A DNA stretch of 64,000 bases from Saccharopolyspora aridisoli (GTDB lineage Bacteria; Actinomycetota; Actinomycetes; Mycobacteriales; Pseudonocardiaceae). The notes beneath the pieces are model-generated. The model worked only from the letters and a program-made list of their open reading frames with translations, was not told where the DNA came from and did no database searches. The translations under genes were made by a program, and so were the position numbers. The stretch is from contig NZ_SMKV01000006.1 of NCBI RefSeq assembly GCF_004348445.1, positions 158,758-222,757 of the forward strand, in the 5' to 3' direction. This document shows, one piece after another, positions 41,791 through 51,354 of the stretch (the stretch's first letter is position 1; each line of letters starts with the position of its first letter).

Positions 41791-42180
41791 TCAGGCCGGG
41801 GACGCGGTCGACAGGCCCGCCTCCTTCGCGGCTTCGATCAGCGCCGGGTCGTAGGAGACGTAGGTCACCGGCTCGTTGCGGATGCCACAGGCAGAGGCGA
41901 GGTGGATCGCGTCCACCGGGCCGAGCCCCGCGCGCAACTCGCTGGCCGTGTCGAGCACTTCCTGCTGCACCGGCAGCGTCTCCAGCTTGGACACCACGAT
42001 GGACGCCAGGTCCTCGGCGGCCGGGCCCCGCTCGCGGAAGTTGCGCAACACCTCGACCTTGGACAGCGCGCTGGTCACCCGCGGCTGCTCCCAGCGATCG
42101 CGGATCCACTGGCTCAGCGCCTGGCTCTCCGGTTCGGGGGCGATCATCTTGATCAGCGCGGAAGAGTCGAAGTAGATCAA
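41791..42180 (-). CDS. PIN-domain (VapC-like) toxin
   Basis: 129 residues. The PIN acidic residues are visible: D5 in IYFDSSAL, E42-type Glu in SKVEVLRNF, Asp in LGPVDAIHLASA, and Asp in VSYDPALIEAA. It is expected to be an Mg2+-dependent RNase. Start taken as TTG at 42180, since AGGAG is 6 bases upstream and the family begins there; GTG at 42186 would overlap the site. No VapB-like gene can be found in the 305 bp upstream, where an antitoxin would be expected. The gene lies between the PBP and map genes, a place where related genomes usually have none. Confidence 0.85.
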   Translation of the reverse strand: MIYFDSSALIKMIAPEPESQALSQWIRDRWEQPRVTSALSKVEVLRNFRERGPAAEDLASIVVSKLETLPVQQEVLDTASELRAGLGPVDAIHLASACGIRNEPVTYVSYDPALIEAAKEAGLSTASPA

Positions 42181-42186
42181 AACCAC

Positions 42187-42491
42187 TCCTGTTCACACCT
42201 GGGGCGACGCCGACGGCCTTCGGGGGAGGCGGTGCCGGCGCGGTTCGTCGGGGTGCCCGCCGGGCTCACGGCGGGCCGATGCGTATCCGGACGAAGCCGG
42301 ATACCAGGTTCGCGCATCGTCGCGGCAACACAACGTGGCGACCGGGATCGCACCTCGGAGGTGGCCACACCGGTGACGACCCATCGAGCGCAGCAACAAA
42401 CCGTCACCACTGCGCTCGATGGGCTACAACCTAGCACCAAATTGACCCTAAGTGATCACCCAAACACGTGAAGCGACATGCCCGGTTCTGA
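42187..42491. other. Intergenic region upstream of VapC-like gene
   Basis: 305 bp with no convincing coding sequence. The two short minus-strand frames (about 68 and 87 codons) do not resemble any VapB, Phd or RelB antitoxin. It holds the inverted repeat at 42380-42423. Confidence 0.6.
42380..42423 (-). terminator. Hairpin downstream of PBP gene
   Basis: A perfect 14-bp inverted repeat (CCCATCGAGCGCAG / CTGCGCTCGATGGG) with a 16-nt spacer lies about 70 bases after the PBP stop. It probably terminates that transcript. Because it also lies upstream of the VapC-like gene, an operator role is possible. Confidence 0.65.
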
Positions 42492-44276
42492 TCACAGACC
42501 GCCGAGGAAGCGCTTGGCCGCGTCCACCGACGGGCCGGAAGCCCCCGCATCGGTGATGAGCACCGCGAAGGCGACGTCGTCGCGGTAGCCGACGAACCAG
42601 CCGTGCGAGCGGGTGCCGTCGCCGAACTGCGCGGTACCGGTCTTGCCCCGGACCTCGCCCGAACCCGCGAGGCCGCGGGCGGTGCCGCCGGTGACGACCT
42701 CGCGCATCATCGAGCGCAACTGCTCCAACGACGCCGGGTCGATCTTCTCCAGCTGGGCGTCGGCGGTGGTCTGCTGACCGCGCATGAGCGTCGGCGTCGG
42801 CATGCCGCCGTTGGCCACCGTCGCCGCCGCCAGCGCCATGCCGAAGGGGCTGGCGAGCACCTTGCCCTGGCCGATGCCGTTGGCCGCGTGCTGCGTGACC
42901 GTCTCGGCGTTCGAGACCTTGCCGGTGATCGTCGTCGAGCCGGGCATGTTGAAGTCGACGCCGATGCCGAACTTCTTCGCCTCCTTCGGCAGCGCGTCGT
43001 CGGGCAGGTCCACCGACAGCTGCGCGAAGGTCGTGTTGCAGGAGTGCGCGAACGCGGTGTGCAGCGGCACCCGGCCCAGGTCGAACTCCTTGTCGTTGGG
43101 CAAGGTCATGCCGTCGAAGACCTTCTTCGGCGGGCACTCGACCGGAGAATCGGCGCGGACCTTGCCCGACTCGAGCGCCGCGGTGCCCGTGATGATCTTG
43201 AACGTCGAGCCGGGCGGGTACTGCCCGGAGAGCGCCATCGGTCCCTGGGCGTCAGCCGGGTCGTTCTGCGCGACCGCCAGCACCTCACCGTTGGACGGCT
43301 TCATCGCCACGATCATCGCGGGCTGCGGAACCGGGTCCAGCGCCTGCTCGGCAGCGCGCTGCGTGCGGTCCGACAGCGTCACCGAGGTCGGCGGGACCGG
43401 TTTCTCCGCGACCGTGTGCAGCTTGCTGATCTCGTTGCCCTTGGTGTCGGCGACGGCCACCTGCCAACCGGCGTTGGCCTTGACCTGCTCGTCGACCTTC
43501 TTCGACACACCGGCCAGCACCTGCCCGGCATAACCGCGTTCGGAGGCCAGCAACCGCACCTGCGCCGGGAACCGCACGCCGGGCAGGTCGTAGATGCTGG
43601 AGCGGACCTTGTCGTAGTCGGCCTGCCGCAGGGTGACGACCTGGTAGGGCTGGCCGGGCGGGGTTTTGCCCACGCCCTCGACGATGGACTGCTGGGTGAT
43701 CTCCGGGTCCACCTCGCGCAGCGCGCCGGCGAGCTTGCCCGCCACGCCCGGCACGTCTCCGGTCTCCTGGCCGTTGAGGCTGACCGTGACCACCGGCTCC
43801 GGCCCCATCAACTGCTTGCCCTCGGAGCCCGTCACGGGCCCGGGCGCCGGCAGCACCTCGCTGTAGGCGAGCGTCTGACCGGCCTTGAGCTTCGGGTGGA
43901 CCACCGAAGGCGCCCACAGGACCTTCCAGCCCTCGGACTCCTCGGCGAGCTGCACGGTGTTGGTGTACCGCCACACCTTGCCGTCACCGAAGTCCCAGGA
44001 GAGGTCGTACTGGGCGGCGGCCCCCTGCTCGTTCTCGGTCACCTGGCCCAAACTCGCGCGCGACGCGGTCGGGGCGAGTGTTTTGCGCACCTGCTCCAGC
44101 GTGCGGCGCGCGGCGTCGGGGTTGTTGGTCTGAGCCGCCGCACCCGCCACATCACCTGCGGCGACGGCGTTGACGAATGCGGTGGCCACGTCCTTCTCGG
44201 ATGGTCCGGTGCTGCACCCTGCCACTGGAATCAGCAGCGTTGCGGCGAGCCCGGCCATGATCCGCGAGGAATGCAT
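42492..44276 (-). CDS. Penicillin-binding transpeptidase lipoprotein with NTF2-like domain
   Basis: 594 residues. A lipoprotein signal (LLIPVAGC lipobox near residue 21) is followed by an NTF2-like MecA_N domain (about 28-145), a dimerisation-type region (about 150-310) and the transpeptidase domain. The catalytic SxxK is STFK near 380 (PPGSTFKIITG), SxN is SCN (AHSCNTTFA), and KTG is in VRGKTGTAQFG. It cross-links peptidoglycan outside the membrane. It is the actinobacterial PBP (like mycobacterial PbpA-related/Rv2864c) that accompanies ispG and map. Resistance to beta-lactams is possible because of the MecA-like N-domain but is not shown by sequence. Confidence 0.92.
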   Translation of the reverse strand: MHSSRIMAGLAATLLIPVAGCSTGPSEKDVATAFVNAVAAGDVAGAAAQTNNPDAARRTLEQVRKTLAPTASRASLGQVTENEQGAAAQYDLSWDFGDGKVWRYTNTVQLAEESEGWKVLWAPSVVHPKLKAGQTLAYSEVLPAPGPVTGSEGKQLMGPEPVVTVSLNGQETGDVPGVAGKLAGALREVDPEITQQSIVEGVGKTPPGQPYQVVTLRQADYDKVRSSIYDLPGVRFPAQVRLLASERGYAGQVLAGVSKKVDEQVKANAGWQVAVADTKGNEISKLHTVAEKPVPPTSVTLSDRTQRAAEQALDPVPQPAMIVAMKPSNGEVLAVAQNDPADAQGPMALSGQYPPGSTFKIITGTAALESGKVRADSPVECPPKKVFDGMTLPNDKEFDLGRVPLHTAFAHSCNTTFAQLSVDLPDDALPKEAKKFGIGVDFNMPGSTTITGKVSNAETVTQHAANGIGQGKVLASPFGMALAAATVANGGMPTPTLMRGQQTTADAQLEKIDPASLEQLRSMMREVVTGGTARGLAGSGEVRGKTGTAQFGDGTRSHGWFVGYRDDVAFAVLITDAGASGPSVDAAKRFLGGL

Positions 44277-44346
44277 GCCCGCGAGTATGCCGAAGTCATG
44301 CAGGACACCGAATCTGGGCTCCCGGCATGAAGCGGACGGAACCGCT

Positions 44347-45183
44347 CTACAGGAGAACAGTCGCGAACTCGCCGACGCACCGGAAGCCGACCTTCTGGTA
44401 GGCGGCTCGGGCGGCGACGTTGTAGTCGTTGACGTACAGGCTCGCGGTGCGCCCGATGCCGCGCACGAGGCGGTCTGCCACCGCCGCCGTCCCGACGGTT
44501 CCCAAACCCGTGCTGCGGCGATCCGGGTGCACCCAGACGCCCTGGATCTGGCCGACCGTCGACGACAGCGCGCCGATCTCGGCCTTGAACACCACTTCAC
44601 CATCCTCGAACCGCGCGAACGCCCGGCCGCTCGAGATGAGATCGGCCACTCTCGCCCGGTACCCGGCGGCACCGCCGTCGGTCGAGGGGTCCACGCCCAC
44701 CTCCTCGGTGAACATGGCCACCGCAGCGGGCAGGTAGCGCTCCAGCTCGTCCGGTCGCACCGAGCGCACCAGCGGGTCGGGATCGACGTGCGGTGGCTCG
44801 GAGAGCGCCATCAGCGGCTGCGCTGCGCGGATCTCGCGCGCGGGTCCCCACTGCGCCTCGACCTCTTCCCACAGCGCCAGCACTTGCTCGGACGGGCCGA
44901 CCAGCGAGGAGCACACCCGGCGGCGGCGCAGCGCACGATCGGCGAAGGCGCGCATCGCGTCCCGGCCACCGCGCAGCGGGACCAGGTTCGCGCCCGAGAA
45001 GCACATCCCGCTCAGCGGGCTGCCGTAGCCCCAGAGCTCACCGCCCAGGCGCAGCGGGTGGACACCGGCCTCCTCGACGCGCGCAGCGACCATGCAGGCG
45101 GCCACGGGCGCGGAGTCCAGCGCGGAGCGGACCAGATTCGCGTCCCGTTCCTCCAGCAAGCGGGCACCGGCAACCTTGAGCAC
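44347..45183 (-). CDS. GNAT acetyltransferase with N-terminal DUF4081 domain
   Basis: 278 residues. The first half (EERDANLVRSALDSAPVA, LGGELWGYG, LCSSLVGPSEQVLALW-like) is DUF4081, found only ahead of GNAT domains in actinobacteria. The second half is a GNAT fold with the acetyl-CoA loop HPDRRSTGLGTVGTAA and the NDYNVAARAAYQKVGF motif. Substrate is unknown. GTG 45183 gives the family start; a short upstream extension is unlikely. The gene sits between ispG and the PBP gene as in mycobacteria (the Rv2867c-like position). A strong hairpin separates it from ispG. Confidence 0.87.
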   Translation of the reverse strand: MLKVAGARLLEERDANLVRSALDSAPVAACMVAARVEEAGVHPLRLGGELWGYGSPLSGMCFSGANLVPLRGGRDAMRAFADRALRRRRVCSSLVGPSEQVLALWEEVEAQWGPAREIRAAQPLMALSEPPHVDPDPLVRSVRPDELERYLPAAVAMFTEEVGVDPSTDGGAAGYRARVADLISSGRAFARFEDGEVVFKAEIGALSSTVGQIQGVWVHPDRRSTGLGTVGTAAVADRLVRGIGRTASLYVNDYNVAARAAYQKVGFRCVGEFATVLL

Positions 45184-45290
45184 CCGCCAAGACTGCCAGA
45201 AACACCACGCGAACGGCTGATCGGCGGAGATCAACCGAGTCGAACACAGCTGCGGTCACCCGTTCGGAGCAGCAACAACACCGGGGGGAG

Positions 45291-45326
45291 CACGTCGGCC
45301 GCCCGACGGACCGGGCGGCCGACGTG
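45291..45326 (-). terminator. Terminator after ispG
   Basis: A perfect 15-bp stem (CACGTCGGCCGCCCG / CGGGCGGCCGACGTG) with loop ACGGAC, starting 12 bases after the ispG stop codon. It makes ispG and the GNAT gene separate transcription units or attenuates read-through. Confidence 0.85.
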
Positions 45327-45338
45327 CGCGATGCGGCG

Positions 45339-46493
45339 TCAGCTGACGCTGACGGTCGGGCTCGCGCCCTCCTCCACGGTCTCGCCCATGTCCTCGGCGA
45401 TGCGCATGGCCTCTTCGATCAGCGTCTCGACGATCTGGTGCTCGGGCACGGTCTTGATGACCTCGCCCTTGACGAAGATCTGGCCCTTGCCGTTGCCGGA
45501 GGCAACACCCAGGTCCGCCTCGCTGGCTTCTCCGGGGCCGTTGACGACGCAGCCCATGACCGCGACGCGCAGCGGGACCTCCATGCCCTCCAGACCGGCG
45601 GTGACCTCGTCCGCGAGCTTGTAGACGTCGACCTGGGCGCGCCCGCAGGACGGGCAGGAGACGATCTCGAGCTTGCGCGGCCGCAGGTTCAGCGACTGCA
45701 GGATCTGGGCGCCGACCTTGATCTCCTCCACCGGCGGAGCCGACAGCGAGACCCGGATCGTGTCGCCGATGCCCTGGCGCAGCAGCGCGCCGAAGGCGGT
45801 GGCCGACTTGATGGTGCCCTGGAAGGCCGGGCCTGCCTCCGTGACGCCGAGGTGCAGCGGGTAGTCGCACTGCTCGGCGAGGATCTCGTAGGCGCGCACC
45901 ATGACCACCGGGTCGTTGTGCTTGACCGAGATCTTGATGTCGTGGAAGTCGTGCTCGGCGAACAAGCCCGCTTCCCACAGCGCCGACTCGGCCAGCGCCT
46001 CCGGGGTGGCCTTGCCGTACTTCTCCATCAAGCGCGGGTCGAGGGAACCGGCGTTGACGCCGATGCGGATCGGCGTGCCGTGGTCCTTCGCGGCCTGCGC
46101 GATCTCCTTGACCTTGTCGTCGAACTTTCTGATGTTGCCGGGGTTCACGCGCACCGCGGCACAACCCGCTTCGATCGCCGCGAAGACGTACTTCGGCTGG
46201 AAGTGAATGTCGGCGATGACCGGGATCTGCGACTTCTTCGCGATGGCCGGCAGGGCCTCGGCGTCATCGGCGCTCGGGCACGCGACCCGGACGATGTCGC
46301 AGCCTGCGGCGGTGAGTTCGGCGATCTGCTGCAGAGTGCTGTTGATGTCTGCGGTGACGGTCGTGGTCATGGTCTGCACGGAGATCGGGCTTTCGCTGCC
46401 CACTCCGACCGGTCCGACCTGCAACTGGCGAGTCTTACGCCGCTCCGCGAGCACCGGGGCGGGGCCTCCGGGCATGCCCAGATCGACGGTCAT
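45339..46493 (-). CDS. ispG: 4-Hydroxy-3-methylbut-2-en-1-yl diphosphate synthase
   Basis: 384 residues, ATG at 46493 with GGAGAGG 8 bases upstream. The [4Fe-4S] ligands are in [11 protein letters not shown] and [15 protein letters not shown], and the N-terminal TIM-barrel has SVQTMTTT and ADIHFQPKY. It converts MEcPP to HMBPP in the MEP pathway and needs electrons from ferredoxin or flavodoxin. Together with dxr (48.1-49.4 kb), this block encodes two MEP-pathway steps. A terminator follows it and a 358-bp gap precedes it, so it probably has its own promoter. Confidence 0.96.
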   Translation of the reverse strand: MTVDLGMPGGPAPVLAERRKTRQLQVGPVGVGSESPISVQTMTTTVTADINSTLQQIAELTAAGCDIVRVACPSADDAEALPAIAKKSQIPVIADIHFQPKYVFAAIEAGCAAVRVNPGNIRKFDDKVKEIAQAAKDHGTPIRIGVNAGSLDPRLMEKYGKATPEALAESALWEAGLFAEHDFHDIKISVKHNDPVVMVRAYEILAEQCDYPLHLGVTEAGPAFQGTIKSATAFGALLRQGIGDTIRVSLSAPPVEEIKVGAQILQSLNLRPRKLEIVSCPSCGRAQVDVYKLADEVTAGLEGMEVPLRVAVMGCVVNGPGEASEADLGVASGNGKGQIFVKGEVIKTVPEHQIVETLIEEAMRIAEDMGETVEEGASPTVSVS

Positions 46494-46851
46494 CGATACC
46501 TCTCCACCTCTTCTGGTGTGCTTCGGACGGTGTCCCGCCCGCATTCCACGATACCGGCGCACCTTCATCCGGCTGGACGCCCGGGCGTTTGACGGATCAC
46601 GTTGGGTGATCGACATCGGCCGTTCACATCCCGTTCGGCCCACGACTTCGAGCCGCGCATCACCCTATCGGCGATATTGCGCTCACAAACACGCGCCATC
46701 TCCGTCACCGAGGACGACACGTCGTCCCCGGCTGTGAACGCGGTCCACCACAGCGGTGAAAACCGGTTAACGCTCATGGCTTCGACGCAGCCGCTGCCTC
46801 AGGTGCGGGAATCAGCTCGCAACGCTGACCAGAGCGACCACTCGCCAACCC
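46494..46851. other. Intergenic region between ispG and rip1
   Basis: 358 bp with no gene I can support. It is less GC-rich than flanking coding sequence and holds the 8-bp palindrome AACCGGTT at about 46760 and several AT-rich hexamers (GATATT, GGTTAA). The ispG promoter is expected here. Confidence 0.6.
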
Positions 46852-48135
46852 CTAGTACAACGTCACCGGGTTGACGATGTCGGCCACCAAGACCAGCAGC
46901 GAGTACGCGATGAAGACGAGGCTGACCGCGTAGGCCAACGGCATCAGGCGAGCCGTGTCGAACGGACCCGGGTCCGGACGCCGGACCAGCTTGGCGAAAC
47001 CGCGCCGGACCCACTCCCAGGCCGCGCCCGCGATGTGCCCGCCGTCGAGCGGCAGCAGCGGCAGCATGTTGAACACGAACAGCGAGAGGTTCACGCCCGC
47101 GAGCAGGTTGAACATCAGGATGACGCGCTCGTCGACGCCGAACTGCTCGGTGGCCAGCACCTCACCGCCGAGGCGGCTGGCGCCGACGATGCCCACCGGC
47201 GAGTCCTTGTGCCGCTCACCGCCGAAGATGGCGCTGACCAGGTCCGGGACGCGCTGCGGCAGCTCGACGATCTTCTGCGCGGTCAGGCCGACGAACTCGC
47301 CGATGGTGCTCACCACACCACCGACGTCCTGCTTGACCAGCACCGACGTCGGTGAGAGCCCCAGGAAGCCGACCGTCTCGTACTCGCTGGTCGAGTTCAG
47401 CTTGGGCCGCTCGGTCTGCATGAGCGCGGCGTTCAACGTCTGCCGGTGCCCGTCGCGCTCGACCACGACCGGGACCGAACCCTTCGACTGGCGGATCTCC
47501 AGCTGCAGGTCGTCCCAGGACTGGAAGGGCTTGCCGTTGAACTCCACGATCCGGTCGCCCGGCTCGAACCCGGCCGCGGCCGCGGGCGAGGGCTTCGCGC
47601 CGGGCGGGCACTTCTGGGTGTCCGGCGCGTTGGCCGGGAGCACGCACTCGCTGACCGAGGAAACCGTCAGCGTGGGGGTGTTGATGCCGTGGCCCATCAG
47701 GATCGCGGCGAAGATGCCGACCGCCAGGATCAGGTTCATGACCGGCCCGGCCATCATCACGATGATCCGCTTCCACGGGGACCGCTGGTAGAACTGCCGG
47801 TGCGCGTCCTCGGGCGTGACGTCCTCGGCCGACATCTGCCGCGCGTCCTCGATCATCGCCCGCCACGGGGCCGACGAGGCGCTGCGGCCGTACTCCTCGT
47901 CCTTCTTGGGCGGGAACATGCCGATCATCCGGATGTAGCCGCCGAACGGGATGAGCTTGAGCCCGTACTCGGTGTCGCCCTTCTTGCGCGACCAGATGGT
48001 GCGGCCGAAGCCGACCATGTACTCGGTGACCTTGACGCCGAACATCTTGGCGGTCGCGAGGTGACCCAGCTCGTGCCACGCGATGGAGAAGAGCAGCCCG
48101 AAGAAGAAGATCAGGATGCCAACGACTACCAGCAC
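46852..48135 (-). CDS. Site-2 intramembrane metalloprotease RseP/Rip1
   Basis: 427 residues. The zinc motif HELGH is in the first TM ([16 protein letters not shown], residue about 21), and the third ligand Asp is in [13 protein letters not shown] near residue 360. A PDZ domain lies at about 160-270 ([19 protein letters not shown]). It cuts anti-sigma factors within the membrane; in Mycobacterium, Rip1 controls several sigma-factor regulons. Start is GTG 48135, with GGAGGGAAGGCGGAG upstream. It overlaps the dxr stop by 10 bp, so both are translated from one transcript. Confidence 0.95.
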   Translation of the reverse strand: MLVVVGILIFFFGLLFSIAWHELGHLATAKMFGVKVTEYMVGFGRTIWSRKKGDTEYGLKLIPFGGYIRMIGMFPPKKDEEYGRSASSAPWRAMIEDARQMSAEDVTPEDAHRQFYQRSPWKRIIVMMAGPVMNLILAVGIFAAILMGHGINTPTLTVSSVSECVLPANAPDTQKCPPGAKPSPAAAAGFEPGDRIVEFNGKPFQSWDDLQLEIRQSKGSVPVVVERDGHRQTLNAALMQTERPKLNSTSEYETVGFLGLSPTSVLVKQDVGGVVSTIGEFVGLTAQKIVELPQRVPDLVSAIFGGERHKDSPVGIVGASRLGGEVLATEQFGVDERVILMFNLLAGVNLSLFVFNMLPLLPLDGGHIAGAAWEWVRRGFAKLVRRPDPGPFDTARLMPLAYAVSLVFIAYSLLVLVADIVNPVTLY

Positions 48136-49379
48136 TGCTCCGCCTTCCCTCCGGCCAGCTCGCGTGCCCGGGTCCGCGCCCAGTCCTCGGCTGCGAAGAT
48201 CTCATCAAGTCCCGACGGCTCGCCGCGCCACTGGTCGGCAGCGGAGAGCGTGTCACCCACAGTCTGCACGATCTCGGTGAACCGGAGTCGGCCGTCGACG
48301 AACGCGGCCAGGGCTTCCTCGTTGGCGGCGTTGTAGATCGCGGGCAGGCACCCCCCGCCGGAACCGGCCGCCCGGGCCAGCTCGACAGCCGGGAACGTCT
48401 CGTTGTCCAGCGGCTCGAAGGTCCACGCCTGGGACTCGTCGAACGTGAGCCGCGGCGCGACCCCGGGAACGCGGCGTGGCCACTCCAAGCCCATCGCGAT
48501 CGGGATCTTCATGTTCGGCGGGCTGGCCTGCGCGATCGTCGCGCCGTCGGTGTAGGTGACCATCGAGTGCACGATCGACTGGGGGTGCACCACGACGTCG
48601 ATGCGCGAGTAGTCGATGCCGAACAGCAGGTGCGCCTCGATGAGCTCCAGGCCCTTGTTGACCAGGGTTGCCGAGTTGATCGTGACGACGTTGCCCATCG
48701 CCCAGGTCGGGTGCGCCAGCGCCTGCTGCACGGTGACCTCGGCCAGCTCCTCGCGCTTGCGGCCGCGGAACGGGCCGCCGGAGGCGGTCAGCACCAGCCG
48801 GTCCACGTCGCTGTTGTCGTTGCCGAGCAGGCACTGGGCCAGCGCGGAGTGCTCTGAGTCGACCGGGATCAGCTGTCCGGGCGCGGCCTCGTCCAGCACC
48901 AGCGCACCACCGGCGACCAGGGATTCCTTGTTGGCCAGGGCCAGCTGAGCACCTGTTCCCAGGGCGGCCAGCGTCAGGCGCAGGCCGCGGGAGCCGTCGA
49001 CGCTGTTGAGGATCACGTCCGCCGGTGCGGCGTCGATGAGCTCCAGGGCCGATTCCGGTCCGGCCAGCAGGCGCGGCAGCTTGAACTCGCCTTCGGCGTA
49101 CCCGCGCTTCTGCGCCTCGGAGTAGAGGGCCAGCTGGACGTCCTCGGCGGCTGTGCCCTTCGCCACGGCGATGACCGGCACCTGGAACTCCAGCGCCTGC
49201 GCGGCCAGCGCCTGCGGGTCGCTGCCGCCCGCGGCGAGTCCCACGACCTGGAAGCGGTCGGGGTTGTCGCGCACCACATCGAGTGCCTGGGTACCGATCG
49301 AACCGGTGGAGCCAAGCACCAGAACGGTGCGCGGAGTGGTGTCGCTCTGTGTGCTCGTGTCCGCGTGCATCGCCGTCAT
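48126..49379 (-). CDS. dxr: 1-Deoxy-D-xylulose 5-phosphate reductoisomerase
   Basis: 417 residues. The NADPH loop [13 protein letters not shown] is near residue 25, the metal/substrate segments [10 protein letters not shown] and [13 protein letters not shown] near 145 and 170, and the flexible-loop His/Pro/Met motif in PPNMKIPIA near 290. It makes MEP from DXP with NADPH and Mn/Mg, the committed step of the MEP pathway. ATG at 49379 with AGGGACA upstream; a second ATG three codons on is possible. It starts the dxr-rip1 operon and is divergent from the GlsB-like gene. Confidence 0.95.
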   Translation of the reverse strand: MTAMHADTSTQSDTTPRTVLVLGSTGSIGTQALDVVRDNPDRFQVVGLAAGGSDPQALAAQALEFQVPVIAVAKGTAAEDVQLALYSEAQKRGYAEGEFKLPRLLAGPESALELIDAAPADVILNSVDGSRGLRLTLAALGTGAQLALANKESLVAGGALVLDEAAPGQLIPVDSEHSALAQCLLGNDNSDVDRLVLTASGGPFRGRKREELAEVTVQQALAHPTWAMGNVVTINSATLVNKGLELIEAHLLFGIDYSRIDVVVHPQSIVHSMVTYTDGATIAQASPPNMKIPIAMGLEWPRRVPGVAPRLTFDESQAWTFEPLDNETFPAVELARAAGSGGGCLPAIYNAANEEALAAFVDGRLRFTEIVQTVGDTLSAADQWRGEPSGLDEIFAAEDWARTRARELAGGKAEQCW

Positions 49380-49482
49380 TGTCCCTGAAGCAGGTGAGCA
49401 GGTGCCCCTCGCGGTGCACAAATCACCATTCGGCGTCACGATCGGCCTATCGGCCGCAGCGCGATGAACTAAGGAGGCCGTC

Positions 49483-49755
49483 ATGGGCATCATCGGATGG
49501 ATCGTTCTTGGCTTGATCGTGGGAGCCATCGCGAAGCTGATCATGCCGGGCAAGGACCCCGGCGGAATCATCATCACCATGCTGCTCGGCGTGGTGGGTG
49601 CCTTCCTCGGTGGGTTCATCGGCAAGTGGATCTTCGGGACCGGCCTCCACGAGTTCTGGTCGATCCGCACCTGGATCCTGGCGATCCTGGGATCGCTCAT
49701 CGTCCTCGGCATCTACCGCGTCATCATCGGCCGCAAGGCGGTCAAGGGCGGGTAG
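49483..49755 (+). CDS. GlsB/YeaQ/YmgE-family membrane protein
   Basis: 90 residues. Three glycine-rich membrane segments and the [21 protein letters not shown] pattern, followed by [21 protein letters not shown], are standard for this stress-associated family. ATG at 49483 after AAGGAGG (7 bases). The family is induced under stress in several bacteria, but a molecular role is unknown. It is slightly longer than the usual 80-85 residues, with an extra [16 protein letters not shown] segment. Confidence 0.9.
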   Translation: MGIIGWIVLGLIVGAIAKLIMPGKDPGGIIITMLLGVVGAFLGGFIGKWIFGTGLHEFWSIRTWILAILGSLIVLGIYRVIIGRKAVKGG

Positions 49756-49957
49756 GTGCGGGTCGTCGTCCACGGGGTGCCGCGCGAGCCGAGTTCGCGC
49801 GGCACCCTTTTCGCAGCTGATGCCGGGCAGGTGGGCGCTGAGACGCCGACCGGGTGTGCGAGGATGGAGGCGATCGTGGATCGCTGTCCGGCGGTGCGCG
49901 AAACCCAAGCAACAGGCTATCCGGCCGCGCGTGGCCGGTGTGGCGCAGGAGGGGAAC

Positions 49958-50236
49958 GTGGCGAGCACCGAGCTGGAGAAGAAGCCCAGCCAGGCCATCG
50001 ACCCGGCCGAGGAACCGTCGGTCGAGTGGGGCTGGCACGGCGGTTTCCCGAAGGGCACCCAGATCGCCGGCTGGTTCTCGGTCGTCGCGGTCCTGTGCAT
50101 GCTCATCGGCAACCACCAGGGCATCCTCAGTGGCGGCGGGCACTTCAAGATGGAAGACCTCTGGCTCATCGGCACCGCCGTGGTCCTGGCCATCGGCCTG
50201 CTCTACGACTTGGCCAAGAACAAGCGCCGCCGCTGA
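49958..50236 (+). CDS. DUF2631 membrane protein
   Basis: 92 residues from GTG 49958 (AGGAGGGG 5 bases upstream). A short acidic N-terminus is followed by EEPSVEWGWHGGFPKGTQIAGWF and two membrane segments, which fits the DUF2631 family found near dxr in mycobacteria. The function is unknown. It is separated from the GlsB-like gene by about 200 bp and ends at a terminator. Confidence 0.85.
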   Translation: MASTELEKKPSQAIDPAEEPSVEWGWHGGFPKGTQIAGWFSVVAVLCMLIGNHQGILSGGGHFKMEDLWLIGTAVVLAIGLLYDLAKNKRRR

Positions 50237-50249
50237 CCCGAACCTCCGA

Positions 50250-50281
50250 GAAGCCGCCCCCGGGACTCCGAGGGCGGCTTC
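50250..50281 (+). terminator. Terminator after DUF2631 gene
   Basis: GAAGCCGCCC (50250-50259) pairs with GGGCGGCTTC (50272-50281) around a 12-nt loop, 13 bases after the stop codon. It also lies near the 3' end of the converging esterase gene. Confidence 0.75.
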
Positions 50282-50311
50282 GCTGTTCATGGGGGCAGTC
50301 CTGGCCCGAGC

Positions 50312-51244
50312 TCAGCGCAACGCGTGCCGGGAGAAGAAGTCCATGATCAGCGGCGTGGCGTCGACCGGCGCGGGCTGATCGGAGTCAGGGTTGGGATGCG
50401 TCGCAGGCCAGTCGTGCGCGACCGAGTCCATCCGGTAGTGCACGACCTCGGCTCCCCCAGCGCACGCCCGGTGCTCCACCTCGTGCACCCCGTCGCCGAC
50501 GTCGCGGGTGACCGGATCGGGGTCGCAACCGTTGCGCTCGGCCCAGCCCGCCAGCCAGTCCGGGATCGGCGGGAGCCCGCGCTCCACGTCGCCGCCGTAG
50601 GGGATCGTGTCGTCCAGCGCACCGTGGAAGTCGAGCATCGGCGCCGGACGCCTGGGCTCGCAGGCACCGCCCTGCGGGTAGAAGGCACCGGAGACCGGGG
50701 CGAAGGCCGCGATCCGGTCGCTCATCCGGCAAGCGAGGACCGCGGTGAACCCACCGCCGTTGGACTTCCCCGCGGCGTAGATCCGAGCCGGGTCGACGCA
50801 GAGATCGCGCTGCAACTCGTCGAGCAGGTCACCGGTGAACCGGACGTCGTCGACGTCCGCCGAGTACGGTGCTCCCTGCCAGGCCGTCTTGCCGTCGGTT
50901 CCGACGAGCCCCTGCGGGTACACCGCGATGGCATCCGTGCCGGAGAACTCCGAGAGCTCCTCCTGGTACGCGGAGTCCCGCGAGTGCCCGTGGAAGGACA
51001 GCACCAGCGGAGTCGGCCGCAGCGGTACGTAGTCCTCCGGCACGTGCAGCAGGTAGGTGCGGGCGATGCCACCCGACACGATCTCCTCGGTCACCGATTC
51101 ACCGGGCGCGACGGCGGTGTTCCCGCAGCCCGTCGACACCGCCCGGTGATCGGGCAGCTCGGCGTGGGCGGGAGCGGCGAGCAGCACCAGCGCCGCCGCG
51201 ACGATCGAATGAACCGCTGCGCCACGAAATCTCAGGTCAGGCAC
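50312..51244 (-). CDS. Secreted PHB depolymerase/esterase-family (LpqC-like) hydrolase
   Basis: 310 residues. Signal peptide (HSIVAAALVLLAAPAHA). The alpha/beta-hydrolase nucleophile is in YAAGKSNGGGFTA near residue 165, and FHGHSRDSA gives the oxyanion region; Asp and His follow (LDFHGALDDTIPY and SVAHDWP). This is the poly(3-hydroxybutyrate)-depolymerase/feruloyl-esterase (LpqC) group, exported from the cell. Substrate is unknown. Start GTG 51244, with GGGAGG upstream. Six Cys may form disulphides. The gene is monocistronic. Confidence 0.86.
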   Translation of the reverse strand: MPDLRFRGAAVHSIVAAALVLLAAPAHAELPDHRAVSTGCGNTAVAPGESVTEEIVSGGIARTYLLHVPEDYVPLRPTPLVLSFHGHSRDSAYQEELSEFSGTDAIAVYPQGLVGTDGKTAWQGAPYSADVDDVRFTGDLLDELQRDLCVDPARIYAAGKSNGGGFTAVLACRMSDRIAAFAPVSGAFYPQGGACEPRRPAPMLDFHGALDDTIPYGGDVERGLPPIPDWLAGWAERNGCDPDPVTRDVGDGVHEVEHRACAGGAEVVHYRMDSVAHDWPATHPNPDSDQPAPVDATPLIMDFFSRHALR

Positions 51245-51354
51245 CGTTACCTCCCAGCTCGATCACTCAGACCTGGAGATCATCGGCCACCGGAGGCGGA
51301 GCCGGCCACTTCTGTTCATCGCGGTCAAGAATCCGCGGCCGCGCCGAGGGAGGG

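Noticed and set aside
42193..42440. Small minus-strand frames upstream of the VapC-like gene considered as an antitoxin
   Set aside because: Neither frame shows a ribbon-helix-helix, AbrB or Phd-like pattern, and neither has a suitable ribosome-binding site. The composition is Pro/Arg-rich in the manner of non-coding DNA.
46494..46777. A 70-codon frame upstream of ispG
   Set aside because: No ribosome-binding site and no resemblance to any protein. The region is more likely to hold the ispG promoter.
49742..50290. A 182-codon minus-strand frame over the DUF2631 gene
   Set aside because: It lies antisense to a gene with a strong ribosome-binding site and two clear membrane segments, and it has no domain of its own.
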